A DNA stretch of 64,000 bases from Pannonibacter phragmitetus_B. GTDB lineage: Bacteria; Pseudomonadota; Alphaproteobacteria; Rhizobiales; Stappiaceae. Shown here piece after piece: positions 44,302-53,414 of the stretch. The stretch lies in NCBI RefSeq assembly GCF_050510895.1, contig NZ_JBNINT010000001.1, positions 2,046,001-2,110,000 of the forward strand. The letters run 5' to 3'. Below the pieces are notes generated by a model, which had not been told where the DNA came from, ran no database searches, and worked only from the letters and a program-made list of their open reading frames with translations. Position 1 is the first letter of the stretch. Every line of letters begins with the position of its first letter. The position numbers and the translations under genes were made by a program.

Positions 44302-45018
44302 TCAGCTGACGACCGTGTAGAGGCCGCGCTCTTCCAGAACGCTCACCAGAGCGCCGGGAGTGTGGATCGAGAAGACGATCACAGGGATCTTGTTGTCACG
44401 GGCCAGAGCGATGGCCGTCGTGTCCATGACCTTGAGGTTGCGGGTGATCACGTCCTCATAGGACAGTTCGGTGTAGCGCTCCGCATCCGGATTGATCTTC
44501 GGATCTTCCGAATAGATGCCGTTCACCTGGGTGCCCTTCAGGAAGGCATCACATTTCATTTCGGCAGCACGCAGCGCTGCGCCGGAATCGGTGGTGAAGA
44601 ACGGGTTGCCCGTGCCGCCGGCAAAAACGATCACGTCGCCGTCTTCCATGTAGCGCTCAGCACCGCGCTGGGTGAAGGTCTCACAAATGGAAGGCACCGG
44701 CACGGCCGAAAGCACGCGGGCCGGGATGTTGTGGCGGCGCAGGGCGTCGGCCACGGTCAGGCTGTTCATGATCGTCGCCAGCATGCCCATGTGGTCGCCG
44801 GTGACGCGGTTGCCGCCCTTGGCGGCCACGGCGACGCCGCGGAAGATGTTGCCGCCGCCAATCACCACACCCACCTGCGCGCCCAGCTTCACGGCACTGG
44901 CAATCTCAAGCGCAATCCGCTCGACCACTGCCGGATCGATGCCGAAGGACTGGCTGCCCATCAGGGCCTCGCCCGAGAGTTTCAGAAGCACACGGCGCCA
45001 GCGCAGGGGTTTGGTCAT
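44302..45018 (-). CDS. pyrH: UMP kinase
   Basis: PyrH phosphorylates UMP to UDP. The amino-acid-kinase fold shows RRVLLKLSGEALMG at the start, GVVIGGGNIFRG, DHMGMLATIMNSL and GTGNPFFTTDSGAALRA. The ATG at 45018 follows GGAAGG; a GTG two codons upstream is less likely. 238 residues. A terminator lies between tsf and this gene, so pyrH-frr probably has its own promoter in that 78-base gap. Confidence 0.96.
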   Translation of the reverse strand: MTKPLRWRRVLLKLSGEALMGSQSFGIDPAVVERIALEIASAVKLGAQVGVVIGGGNIFRGVAVAAKGGNRVTGDHMGMLATIMNSLTVADALRRHNIPARVLSAVPVPSICETFTQRGAERYMEDGDVIVFAGGTGNPFFTTDSGAALRAAEMKCDAFLKGTQVNGIYSEDPKINPDAERYTELSYEDVITRNLKVMDTTAIALARDNKIPVIVFSIHTPGALVSVLEERGLYTVVS

Positions 45019-45060
45019 GGGCACACCTTCCGGTTCAATGATCAGGAAAAAGGGCTGTCA

Positions 45061-45088
45061 AAAAAAGGCGCCGGTTTGATCCGGCGCC
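45061..45088 (-). terminator. Rho-independent terminator after tsf
   Basis: On the minus strand GGCGCCGG-ATCAAA-CCGGCGCC is a perfect 8-base stem followed by TTTTTT. It begins 9 bases after the tsf stop and ends the rpsB-tsf transcript before pyrH. Confidence 0.93.
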
Positions 45089-45096
45089 CTCTGGGC

Positions 45097-46020
45097 TTAG
45101 TGGCCGGCCGCCGCAGCGACCTCTGCCGCGAAGTCCGTCTCTTCCTTCTCGATCCCCTCGCCGAGAGCGAAGCGGACGAAGCCGGAGAGCTTGACTGCGG
45201 TACCGAGTTCCTTGCCGAGGGCCTCAACAGCCTGCTCGACGGTCTTGTCCGGGTCGATGACGAAAGCCTGCTTCACGAGGGTGACTTCCTCGTAGAACTT
45301 GCGGATACGGCCTTCGACCATCTTCTCGATGATGTTGTCCGGCTTGCCGGATTCGCGAGCCTGTTCGATGAACACGGCGCGCTCACGCTCCACAACTGCC
45401 GGGTCGAGCTGGTCGACGTTCAGCGACAGCGGGCTGGTGGCGGCAATGTGCATGGCGATCTGGCGGCCCAGAGCGTTCAGCTTGTCCTTGTCACCAGCAG
45501 ACTCAAGCGCAACGAGCACGCCGATCTTGCCGAGGCCATCGGAGATAGCGCTGTGGACATAGGTGGAGACAACGCCGTCGTTGACGGACAGGACGGCTGC
45601 GCGGCGCAGGGTCATGTTCTCGCCGATGGTGGCGATGGCATCCTTGATGGACGCGTCAACGGACTTGTCGGAACCCGGGTAGCCGGCAGCGGAAATCGCC
45701 TCGACATCACCGCCAGCGGTCAGGGCAACGGCGGCAACATCGCGCACCAGAGCCTGGAAGCCGTCGTTGCGGGCCACGAAGTCGGTTTCGGAGTTCAGCT
45801 CGATGACGGCAGCGGTCGTGCCCTTGGATGCAACGCCAACCAGGCCTTCAGCAGCCACGCGGCCAGCCTTCTTGGCTGCCTTGGCGAGGCCCTTGGCACG
45901 CAGCCAGTCGATCGCTGCTTCCATGTCACCGTTGGTTTCGGTCAGAGCAGCCTTGCAGTCCATCATGCCTGCGCCAGTCTTCTCGCGCAGATCCTTCACC
46001 ATTCCTGCGGTAATGCTCAT
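45097..46020 (-). CDS. tsf: Elongation factor Ts
   Basis: EF-Ts exchanges GDP for GTP on EF-Tu. The 307-residue intact protein begins with the UBA-like domain (MVKDLREKTGAGMMDCKAAL) and carries the signature LNSETDFVARND in the core that contacts EF-Tu. It follows rpsB with a 189-base gap holding a long stem-loop. Confidence 0.97.
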   Translation of the reverse strand: MSITAGMVKDLREKTGAGMMDCKAALTETNGDMEAAIDWLRAKGLAKAAKKAGRVAAEGLVGVASKGTTAAVIELNSETDFVARNDGFQALVRDVAAVALTAGGDVEAISAAGYPGSDKSVDASIKDAIATIGENMTLRRAAVLSVNDGVVSTYVHSAISDGLGKIGVLVALESAGDKDKLNALGRQIAMHIAATSPLSLNVDQLDPAVVERERAVFIEQARESGKPDNIIEKMVEGRIRKFYEEVTLVKQAFVIDPDKTVEQAVEALGKELGTAVKLSGFVRFALGEGIEKEETDFAAEVAAAAGH

Positions 46021-46174
46021 GGTAGCCTCGTGAATCGGAGTTAAAGCTTCGCACGGTTTAGCCCATGGCCAACCGCGCCTTTATGACGGTTCCCGCAAGA
46101 GGGGACTTCGTCAGCGGCAATGCCGCGCCTGACCTTGAAACGGCGCAGCCTTCAGGCCGCTGCCAGGGTCAGAA

Positions 46175-46201
46175 CAGGTGCGGCGCCGGGCGCCGCACCT
46201 G
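46175..46201 (-). other. Strong stem-loop between rpsB and tsf
   Basis: CAGGTGCGGCGC and GCGCCGCACCTG form a perfect 12-base stem with a three-base loop, 8 bases after the rpsB stop. Only a weak TTCTG follows, so it may act as a partial terminator or processing site that sets the rpsB:tsf ratio. Confidence 0.65.
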
Positions 46202-46209
46202 CAACAGAA

Positions 46210-46984
46210 TCAGGCTTCAGCCGATTCTTCAGCATCCAGAGCCGGCTCGATCGGAGCAGCTTCGGACGCACCAACGTCGATACCCATGCCACCCTGAGCG
46301 CGGGAGATGCCGTCGAGGGCAGCGCGGGCGATCAGGTCGCAGTACAGCGCAATCGCGCGGCCGGCGTCGTCGTTACCCGGAACCGGATAGGTGATGCCTT
46401 CCGGCGAGCAGTTCGAGATCGAGGATCGCAGCGACCGGGATACCCAGACGGCGGGCTTCCTGGATGGCGATGGCTTCACGGTTGGTGTCGATCACGAAGA
46501 TCAGATCCGGCAGGCCACCCATGTCCTTGATGCCGCCCAGGTTCCGCTCGAGCTTCTCACGCTCGCGGTCCATGAACAGCTTTTCCTTCTTGGTCAGGCC
46601 GGAAGTGTCCGTGGACAGGGTCTCTTCGAGCTTGCGCAGGCGCTGGATCGAACCGGAAATGGTCTTCCAGTTGGTCAGCATACCGCCGAGCCAGCGTGCG
46701 TTGACGAAGTACTGCGCGCAGTTGCGTGCGGATTCGGCAACAGCTTCCTGAGCCTGACGCTTGGTGCCGACGATCAGCACGCGGCCGCCCTTGGCAACGG
46801 TGTCGCTGACGGCCTTGAGAGCCTGGTGCAGCAGCGGAACGGTCTGGCCGAGATCCATGATGTGGATGTCGTTGCGAACGCCGAAGATGTACGGCGCCAT
46901 GCGCGGGTTCCAGCGATGCTTCTGGTGACCAAAGTGCACACCAGCTTCAAGCAGCTGACGCATGGTAAAATCGGGCAATGCCAT
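46210..46984 (-). CDS. rpsB: 30S ribosomal protein S2, apparent frameshift
   Basis: S2 is a small-subunit protein. MRQLLEAGVHFGHQKHRWNP, YIFGVRNDIHIMDLG and DLIFVIDTNREAIAIQEAR are canonical. The C-terminal part (NCSPEGITYPVPGNDDAGRA) is in another frame because one extra base lies at 46415-46418, just after VAAILD. Removing it gives 257 residues. The ATG at 46984 is chosen by homology. A sigma70-type promoter lies about 130 bases upstream. Confidence 0.95.
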
Positions 46985-47112
46985 GGCCCTGAACTCCATA
47001 TTTTTCCGGTTGAACCTCCACGGGGAGCGTGGTGCATCAGCCTGAGGCCGAAGCAGACACCGGAACGGCAAATGGACAAGCCAAAGCCTTCCCCCGTGTG
47101 TGGAATGGGCGC

Positions 47113-47141
47113 CTTATATGCGCGCATCCGCGCCATGACAA
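47113..47141 (-). promoter_or_regulatory. Sigma70-type promoter of rpsB-tsf
   Basis: On the minus strand TTGTCA and TATAAG are separated by exactly 17 bases, five of six matches to each consensus box. It would give an rpsB leader of about 120 bases, long enough for autogenous control by S2. Confidence 0.75.
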
Positions 47142-47191
47142 GCGCAAATGACAGGTTTTCACACCCTCGCACGCCCTTTGGCGGCGGCAGA

Positions 47192-50100
47192 TCAGGCCAG
47201 TTGCACGTCCGTAACGCCCGGCACGGCCTTCAGCGCACCGGCGATTTCTGGCGACAGGCGGTAGCGGCCGGGAAGACGGACTTCCACCTCGCGCTTGCCC
47301 TCGTCCAGCAGCACGACCACGTTCACCTCCCCTTCGCCCTTAACGCCAAGGTGACGCGACAGGCTCTTCAGCGGGCGCGGGTCGCGCAGGAAGACGCGCA
47401 GGCTCTTCTGCACGCGTGCGGCCATCACCTCCACCGGGTCCACTTGCTCAATGCGGATGGAAGGCTCATCGTCGCGCATGTCGGCGTTGACCAGCACCAC
47501 CATGGACTTGCCGACTTCCAGCACATCTCGGAACTGGGCGAGCTTTTCTGAGAAGAGCAGTGCCTCGAACTGGCCGGTGGGATCTGAGAAGCGCACGATG
47601 CCCATGCGGTTGCCGGACTTGGTCTTGCGCTCCTGCTTGGAAATCACGGTTCCGGCCAGACGCCCCGCCGACGCACCGCGCTTCACGGCCTCGGAGAACT
47701 GCGCCCACATCTGCACCCGCATGCGCTCCAGCAGCGGCGCATATTCATCAAGCGGGTGGGATGACAGATAAAAGCCAATGGCCGCATGCTCGCGCTGCAA
47801 CCGCTCTCCCGGCAGCCAGCCATTCACCTCCGGCAGCTGAAGCTCTTCCTCCACCCCTGCCCCGCCGAACATGTCGTTCTGGCCAAGGGTTGCGTTGGAT
47901 TCGGTGCGCTGCGCCAGCCCCATGATGCGGTCGAGGCCCTCGAACACCCGTGCCCGGTTCGGCTCGATACAGTCGAATGCCCCAGCATTAACAAGGCTTT
48001 CCAGCGTTCTCTTATTAAGGAACTTCGGCGAGATGCGGCTTGCGAAGTCGCTGAGGCTGCGGAAAGGCCGGTCGCCGCGCACATCGACGATATGCTGCAC
48101 CGCCTGCTCGCCCACGCCCTTGATGGCGCCCATGGCATAGACGATACGGCCTTCGTCCACGTCGAAATGCACCATGGAGCGGTTGATCGACGGCGGCATC
48201 ACCTCGATCCGCATGCGGCGGGCTTCCTGGCGGAAGTCACCCAGCTTGTCCGTGTTGCCCAGATCGAGCGTCATGGACGCGGCCATGAATTCCACCGGGT
48301 GGTTCGCCTTCAGCCAGGCCGTATGATAGGAAACGAGCGCATAGGCGGCGGCATGCGACTTGTTGAAGCCGTAGTTGGCGAACTTGGCCACAAGGTCGAA
48401 GATCGTGCCGGCCTGATCCTTGTCGACGCCACGCTCCACCGCACCATCGACGAAGCGGGCGCGCTGGACCTCCATTTCGGCGGCAATTTTCTTACCCATG
48501 GCGCGGCGCAGAAGGTCAGCTTCGCCGAGCGAGTAGCCGGAAAGCACCTGCGCGATCTGCATCACCTGTTCCTGATAGACGATAATGCCGTTCGTCTCTT
48601 TCAGGATCGGTTCCAGCAGCGGATGCAGGTAATCGGGCTCCAGCTCGCCGTGCTTGACCGCGTTGTAGACCGGGATGTTCTCCATCGGGCCCGGACGGTA
48701 GAGCGCCACCAGCGCAATGATGTCCTCGAAACGGTCAGGCTTCATGCCTGCAATGGCGCGGCGCATGCCCTGGCTTTCCAGCTGGAACACGCCCACCGTT
48801 TCACCGGCGGCAAGAAGACGGTAGGTCTTCTCGTCATCCAGCGGCACTTCCTCGATTCTGATATGGACGCCCTTGCGCGCGATCAGTTTAAGCGCCGTGT
48901 CGATGACGGTCAGGGTCTTGAGGCCGAGGAAGTCGAACTTCACCAGTCCGGCCTCTTCCACCATCTTCATATTGAACTGCGCCACCGGCATGTCGGAGCG
49001 CGGATCGCGGTAGAGCGGCACCAGCTGTTCGAGCGGCCTGTCGCCGATCACTACACCGGCGGCGTGGGTGGACGCATGGCGGTACAGCCCTTCCAGCTTT
49101 TGCGCCATTTCCAGAAGGCGCTCGACAACCTCTTCCTCGCGAGCCGCCTCACGCAGGCGGGGCTCGTCGGCGATGGCCTGCGCCAGCGTCACCGGGTTGG
49201 CCGGATTGGCGGGCACCAGCTTGCAAAGCCGGTCCACCTGGCCATAGGGCATCTGCAGCACGCGGCCTACGTCACGCAACACGGCGCGGGCCTGCAGCGA
49301 ACCGAAGGTGATGATCTGCGCCACCTGGCTGCGGCCATATTTCTCCTGAACGTAGCGGATCACCTCTTCGCGCCGGTTCTGGCAGAAGTCGATGTCGAAG
49401 TCCGGCATCGACACACGTTCCGGATTGAGGAAGCGCTCGAACAGAAGCGAGAAGCGCATGGGGTCGAGGTCAGTAATGGTCAGCGCCCAGGCGACCAGTG
49501 ACCCTGCGCCCGAGCCACGACCCGGCCCCACCGGAATGTCATGCGCCTTGGCCCATTTGATGAAGTCCGAAACGATGAGGAAGTAGCCGGGGAACTTCAT
49601 CCGCTCGATGATCGACAGCTCGAATTCAAGCCGGTCCCAGTAGTCCTTCTCCGTCAGGCCATCGGCAAGGCCATGCACCCGCAGGCGCTCCGCAAGGCCC
49701 TCGCGGGACTGGCGCTTGAGCTCGGCAGACTCGGCAAGCTCGGCCTCTTCCGGATCTGCATCGGCCCCCGCAAAGCGCGGCAGGATGGGGTTGCGCTTCA
49801 GCGGCCGGTAATGGCAGCGCAGCGCGATCTCGACGGTATTCTCCACCGCCTCCGGCAGATCGGCAAAGAGCTCGATCATCTCCGCGCGTGACTTGAAATA
49901 ATGCTCCGGTGTCAGGCGGCGGCGCTCCTCGTCGGAGATCACCCGCCCCTCGGAAATGGCGATCAGCGCGTCATGGGCCTCATAATCCTCGCGCTTGGGG
50001 AAGAACGCCTCATTCGTGGCCACCAGCGGCAGTCCCATGTCATAGGCAAGATCAATGAAACCGGCTTCCGTGCGCCGTTCATCGGCCATGCCGTGGCGTT

Positions 50101-50635
50101 GGAGCTCCACATAGCAGCGGCCGTCGAAGGATTTTGCCAGCCGGGAAAGACGTGCCTGCGCCAACGTGCGATTGCCGGTCAGCAGCGCCTTGCCGATTGG
50201 GCCTCTGGCACCGCCGGTCAGCAGAATGACGCCTTCCGCCCGCGATTCGAGGTAGGCGATCGACACATGCGGCAACTGGCCGGTGGGCGTGTCGAGAAAG
50301 GCGCGGCTCGTCAGCTCCATCAGGTTGCCGTAGCCGCGCTCGCTCATCGCCAGCAGAACGACGTCGAAAAGCGCGAGATCGCCACGGCGGTCATCGCCGC
50401 CCTCCTCGTCAAAGGCGACGGAGATCTGGCAGCCAATAATCGGCTGGATGCCGGAACCCCAGGCCTTGCCCGCGAACTCCTGCGCGCCGAAGAGGTTGCC
50501 CGTGTCGGTGATCGCCAGCGCCGGCTGCGCATCGGCCTTGGCAAGGTCGAGCAGCTTCTTGATCGGCAGCGCGCCTTCCAGCAGCGACAGGGCCGAGTGA
50601 ACGCGCAGGTGAACGAAACCGGGATTTGCAGACAT
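47192..50635 (-). CDS. dnaE: DNA polymerase III alpha subunit (replicative DnaE1)
   Basis: This is the catalytic subunit of the replicative polymerase, 1147 residues and intact. An N-terminal PHP domain (FVHLRVHSALSLLEGALPI) is followed by the polymerase core with GPGRGSGAGSLVAW and the aspartate motif PDFDIDFCQNRREEVIRYV. HAAGVVIGD, the helix-hairpin-helix region and a C-terminal OB fold (AGTVISKQERKTKSGNRMG) follow. The length and full C-terminal domain identify DnaE1, not the mutagenic DnaE2/ImuC. The 207-base gap to rpsB holds the rpsB promoter. Confidence 0.97.
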   Translation of the reverse strand: MSANPGFVHLRVHSALSLLEGALPIKKLLDLAKADAQPALAITDTGNLFGAQEFAGKAWGSGIQPIIGCQISVAFDEEGGDDRRGDLALFDVVLLAMSERGYGNLMELTSRAFLDTPTGQLPHVSIAYLESRAEGVILLTGGARGPIGKALLTGNRTLAQARLSRLAKSFDGRCYVELQRHGMADERRTEAGFIDLAYDMGLPLVATNEAFFPKREDYEAHDALIAISEGRVISDEERRRLTPEHYFKSRAEMIELFADLPEAVENTVEIALRCHYRPLKRNPILPRFAGADADPEEAELAESAELKRQSREGLAERLRVHGLADGLTEKDYWDRLEFELSIIERMKFPGYFLIVSDFIKWAKAHDIPVGPGRGSGAGSLVAWALTITDLDPMRFSLLFERFLNPERVSMPDFDIDFCQNRREEVIRYVQEKYGRSQVAQIITFGSLQARAVLRDVGRVLQMPYGQVDRLCKLVPANPANPVTLAQAIADEPRLREAAREEEVVERLLEMAQKLEGLYRHASTHAAGVVIGDRPLEQLVPLYRDPRSDMPVAQFNMKMVEEAGLVKFDFLGLKTLTVIDTALKLIARKGVHIRIEEVPLDDEKTYRLLAAGETVGVFQLESQGMRRAIAGMKPDRFEDIIALVALYRPGPMENIPVYNAVKHGELEPDYLHPLLEPILKETNGIIVYQEQVMQIAQVLSGYSLGEADLLRRAMGKKIAAEMEVQRARFVDGAVERGVDKDQAGTIFDLVAKFANYGFNKSHAAAYALVSYHTAWLKANHPVEFMAASMTLDLGNTDKLGDFRQEARRMRIEVMPPSINRSMVHFDVDEGRIVYAMGAIKGVGEQAVQHIVDVRGDRPFRSLSDFASRISPKFLNKRTLESLVNAGAFDCIEPNRARVFEGLDRIMGLAQRTESNATLGQNDMFGGAGVEEELQLPEVNGWLPGERLQREHAAIGFYLSSHPLDEYAPLLERMRVQMWAQFSEAVKRGASAGRLAGTVISKQERKTKSGNRMGIVRFSDPTGQFEALLFSEKLAQFRDVLEVGKSMVVLVNADMRDDEPSIRIEQVDPVEVMAARVQKSLRVFLRDPRPLKSLSRHLGVKGEGEVNVVVLLDEGKREVEVRLPGRYRLSPEIAGALKAVPGVTDVQLA

Positions 50636-50883
50636 GGGACTTCACTCTCGGGCAGCCGGAAACCGGTCCGCCTGCGGCAGGCACCCGCAAGCGCCAGCCT
50701 TTGAAACTGTGTCCCCTAACATGAACGCTATGCCCTTGCCCTGTCGAGCCCCGCACGTGGCAGGAAGGGGCAAATGCGCCATGGCAGCGCCTGTTTTCTT
50801 TGGATGACCGCAGAAGGCCGCGGCCATGCCGTTCTCTCCTGCCCGATGCCAGAGCAACACCTTGCCAGCATCAGGTGCCAGGA

Positions 50884-50982
50884 TCAGTGTACGGCAAACA
50901 GAACTTCGCCCCAGACGGCGATGGTGGCAACGAAAATGACCAGCGAACCGAAGGCTGCGACGTCTCTTGCGAAAAAGGTCAT
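50884..50982 (-). CDS. Small membrane protein (32 aa), unrecognised
   Basis: A 33-codon frame starts at an ATG preceded by the strong ribosome site GAGGAGG at 6-base spacing. The product begins MTFFARDVAA and continues as a single hydrophobic helix, FGSLVIFVATIAVWGEVLF, ending AVH. It is too short for usual gene calling but has a real gene's signals, and it lies alone between dnaE and the lolD terminator. It is probably an inner-membrane peptide; function unknown. The rest of the 582-base stretch 50636-51217 holds the dnaE leader, the promoter region of this gene and the lolD terminator. Confidence 0.7.
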   Translation of the reverse strand: MTFFARDVAAFGSLVIFVATIAVWGEVLFAVH

Positions 50983-51067
50983 GGATACCTCCTCTTGGAT
51001 CAAGCCATCTGAGCGGGAAGCTCAATATGTATCTATTTTGTTCTCTTCCCGTTCACCTTTCAAGACC

Positions 51068-51095
51068 AAAAAAGCCCGCTCCGGAGGGAGCGGGC
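51068..51095 (-). terminator. Rho-independent terminator after lolD
   Basis: On the minus strand GCCCGCTCC-CTCC-GGAGCGGGC is a perfect 9-base stem followed by TTTTTT. It ends the proS/lolC/lolD transcript about 120 bases after the lolD stop. Confidence 0.92.
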
Positions 51096-51217
51096 GAAAA
51101 GCATCAGCCATAGTGAACAGATTGTGAACATCGGTCTCTCTTGCCTCTTCCGGCGAAACCGGCTCCGAAGGTGCTCACATCGCAGAAGCCCCGCATGAAC
51201 CGCTTCGGAGCAAGATG

Positions 51218-51958
51218 TCAGAGATCCACCACCTTGCCGTCACGCAGGGTGATCACCCGGTCCATGCGCCCGGCCAGTTCCATGTTGTGAGTAGCAAAGA
51301 GAGCGGCAACGCCCGAGGCCCGCACCAGCGCATAGAGCGCATCGAACACATAGGCCGCCGTTTCCGGGTCGAGGTTTCCGGTCGGTTCGTCCAGCAGCAG
51401 CAGGCGCGGTGCATTGGCAACAGCACGGGCAATGGCGACACGTTGCTGTTCACCGCCCGAAAGCTCGGACGGATGATGGCTGCCGCGCTCGCCAAGCCGC
51501 ATATAGTCGAGCAGTTGAGCTGCCCGCTCCGCCGCGACCTTCTTCGGCAGCGTCCGGATCATCTGCGGCATCATCACGTTCTCCAGCGCCGTAAACTCGG
51601 GCAGGAGGTGGTGGAACTGGTAGACAAAGCCAATGTCATTGCGCCGGATGGCCGTGCGCTCGTCATCACTCATGGCACTGCAGGCCTTGCCGCCCACATA
51701 GACCTCGCCCTCATCCGGGCGTTCCAGCAGACCGGCCAGATGCAGAAGCGTGGACTTACCGGTGCCGGACGGCGCGACAAGCGCCACCATCTGGCCGCCA
51801 TCCAGCGTCAGGTCTGCACCCTTCAGGATTTCAAGCTTGCGGTCAGCCTCGTGGAAGACACGGGAGACACCGGAAAGGCGCAGCGCCGGAACGGACATGG
51901 GCGGGCTCTTGGCTGGTCTTGCGGAGGTTGCGGGGGCAGTGCCGGTCGTGCTGCTCAT
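51218..51958 (-). CDS. lolD: Lipoprotein-releasing system ATPase LolD
   Basis: LolD powers release of outer-membrane lipoproteins from the inner membrane. The 246-residue ATPase shows Walker A APSGTGKST, signature LSGGEQQRVAIARA and Walker B LLLLDEPTG. FVYQFHHLLPEFTALENVMMP is typical of LolD. An in-frame ATG at residue 21 (MSVPALRLSG) is an alternative start. It overlaps the lolC stop by 4 bases. Confidence 0.94.
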   Translation of the reverse strand: MSSTTGTAPATSARPAKSPPMSVPALRLSGVSRVFHEADRKLEILKGADLTLDGGQMVALVAPSGTGKSTLLHLAGLLERPDEGEVYVGGKACSAMSDDERTAIRRNDIGFVYQFHHLLPEFTALENVMMPQMIRTLPKKVAAERAAQLLDYMRLGERGSHHPSELSGGEQQRVAIARAVANAPRLLLLDEPTGNLDPETAAYVFDALYALVRASGVAALFATHNMELAGRMDRVITLRDGKVVDL

Positions 51959-53273
51959 TCGTAACGCAGCGCCTCCACCGGGTCGAGACGCGCGGCCCGC
52001 CAGGCGGGATAGAGCGTTGCCAGCAGCGACAGCACCAGCGCCATGATGAGGATCATGATGGTCTCGCCCGTATCCATTTCCGCCGGCATCTTGGACAGGA
52101 AATAGAGCGTCGGGTCGAAGAGCTGCGTCTGCGTCAGCCAGGAAATGCCCTGACGGATGCTCTCGATGTTGAGGCAGACCAGCAGGCCCAGCAGGAAGCC
52201 GGAAACAGTGCCAACCACCCCGATGCTCGCCCCCGTGATGACGAAGATGCGCAGGATAGAGCCACGTGTCGCCCCCATGGTACGCAGGATGGCGATGTCC
52301 TTGCCCTTGTCCTTCACCAGCATGGTAAGGCCGGAAATGATGTTGAGCGCAGCGACGACGACAATCAGCGTCAGAATGAGGAACATCACATTCCGCTCCA
52401 CTTCGAGAGCGGAGAAGAAGGTGGTGTTACGCTGGCGCCAGTCAGTCACGAAGGCCGGACGCCCTGCCCCGTCTTCAATGGCGCTGCGCATGGAGCCGAC
52501 GCTGTCGGGATCGGTCACATAGACTTCAACGCCGGTGGCCTTGTCATCCATGTTGAAGTAGCTCTGCGCCTCCTTCAGCGGCATGAACACGATGGTGCTG
52601 TCATATTCCGACATGCCGATCTCGAAAATCGCCGTGATCGGATAGGATTTGCGCCGTGGCGTCACCCCCATCGGGGTCACCGTTCCGCGGGGGAAATGAT
52701 GGACAGCGTATCGCCGATGGTCAGGCCCAGCTGGGCGGCGAGCCGCGTGCCAATGGCAACGCCGCCGCCCGTATCAAAGCCATCCAGTGTTCCCATGCGG
52801 ATGTTGCTGGCAACCAGCGGCAGGCGCCTCAGATCCTGCTCATAAAGGCCACGCACCAATGCGCCGAGACTGTTTGCAGGTCCGGTGACCAGCGCCTGCC
52901 CCTCCACAAAAGGCACAGCTGCGACCACGCCCTCAACGCCCTGAAGCCGGGATGCAACAGCGTCGAAATCTGTCAGCGGCTGATCGATGGGCTGGACCAG
53001 CATATGGCCGTTGATGCCAAGAATCTTGGACAGAAGCTCGGAGCGGAAGCCGTTCATCACCGCCATGACGATCACCAGCGTGGCAACGCCCAGAGTGATT
53101 CCGGCAAAGGAGAAGCCGGCGATGACGGAAATGAAGGAATCACGCCGCCGCGAACGCAAATAGCGCCCGGCCAGCATCCACTCGAAAGGGGCAAAGGCCT
53201 TGCCTGGCGCACGGGTATCCTGCGCTGCCTGGGTTTGCTTGCCTTTGCCGGAAACGTCCTTGGGTCCGCTCAT
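51955..53273 (-). CDS. lolC: Lipoprotein-releasing system permease LolC/LolE, apparent frameshift
   Basis: This is the permease partner of LolD. PFEWMLAGRYLRSRRRDSFIS and the first helix open the protein, a large periplasmic domain follows, and three helices with the FtsX-like domain end it in YPAWRAARLDPVEALRYE. The frame breaks at a G5 run on plus (52689-52693) within ISPRGTVTPMGVTPR; one added base gives 439 residues. The ATG at 53273 is chosen over a GTG at 53333. As usual in alphaproteobacteria a single LolC/E-type gene is present (LolF-like homodimer is possible). Confidence 0.92.
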
Positions 53274-53414
53274 GCTCTGCCTTGCGTCCGGAGCCGCTGG
53301 CCAGAAGGCCACAAGCGGCAAATCGGTGGTCACCGCGGATAGTACAAGACCGGGCGGCAGAAATCCTGTTCGCCCGGTCCCTTACCCCCAGATGCGGGAG
53401 CCGGAAAGATGGCT

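Noticed and set aside
44221..46044. 607-codon open frame antisense to pyrH and tsf
   Set aside because: Shadow of pyrH and tsf; composition is typical of an antisense frame and no domain is visible.
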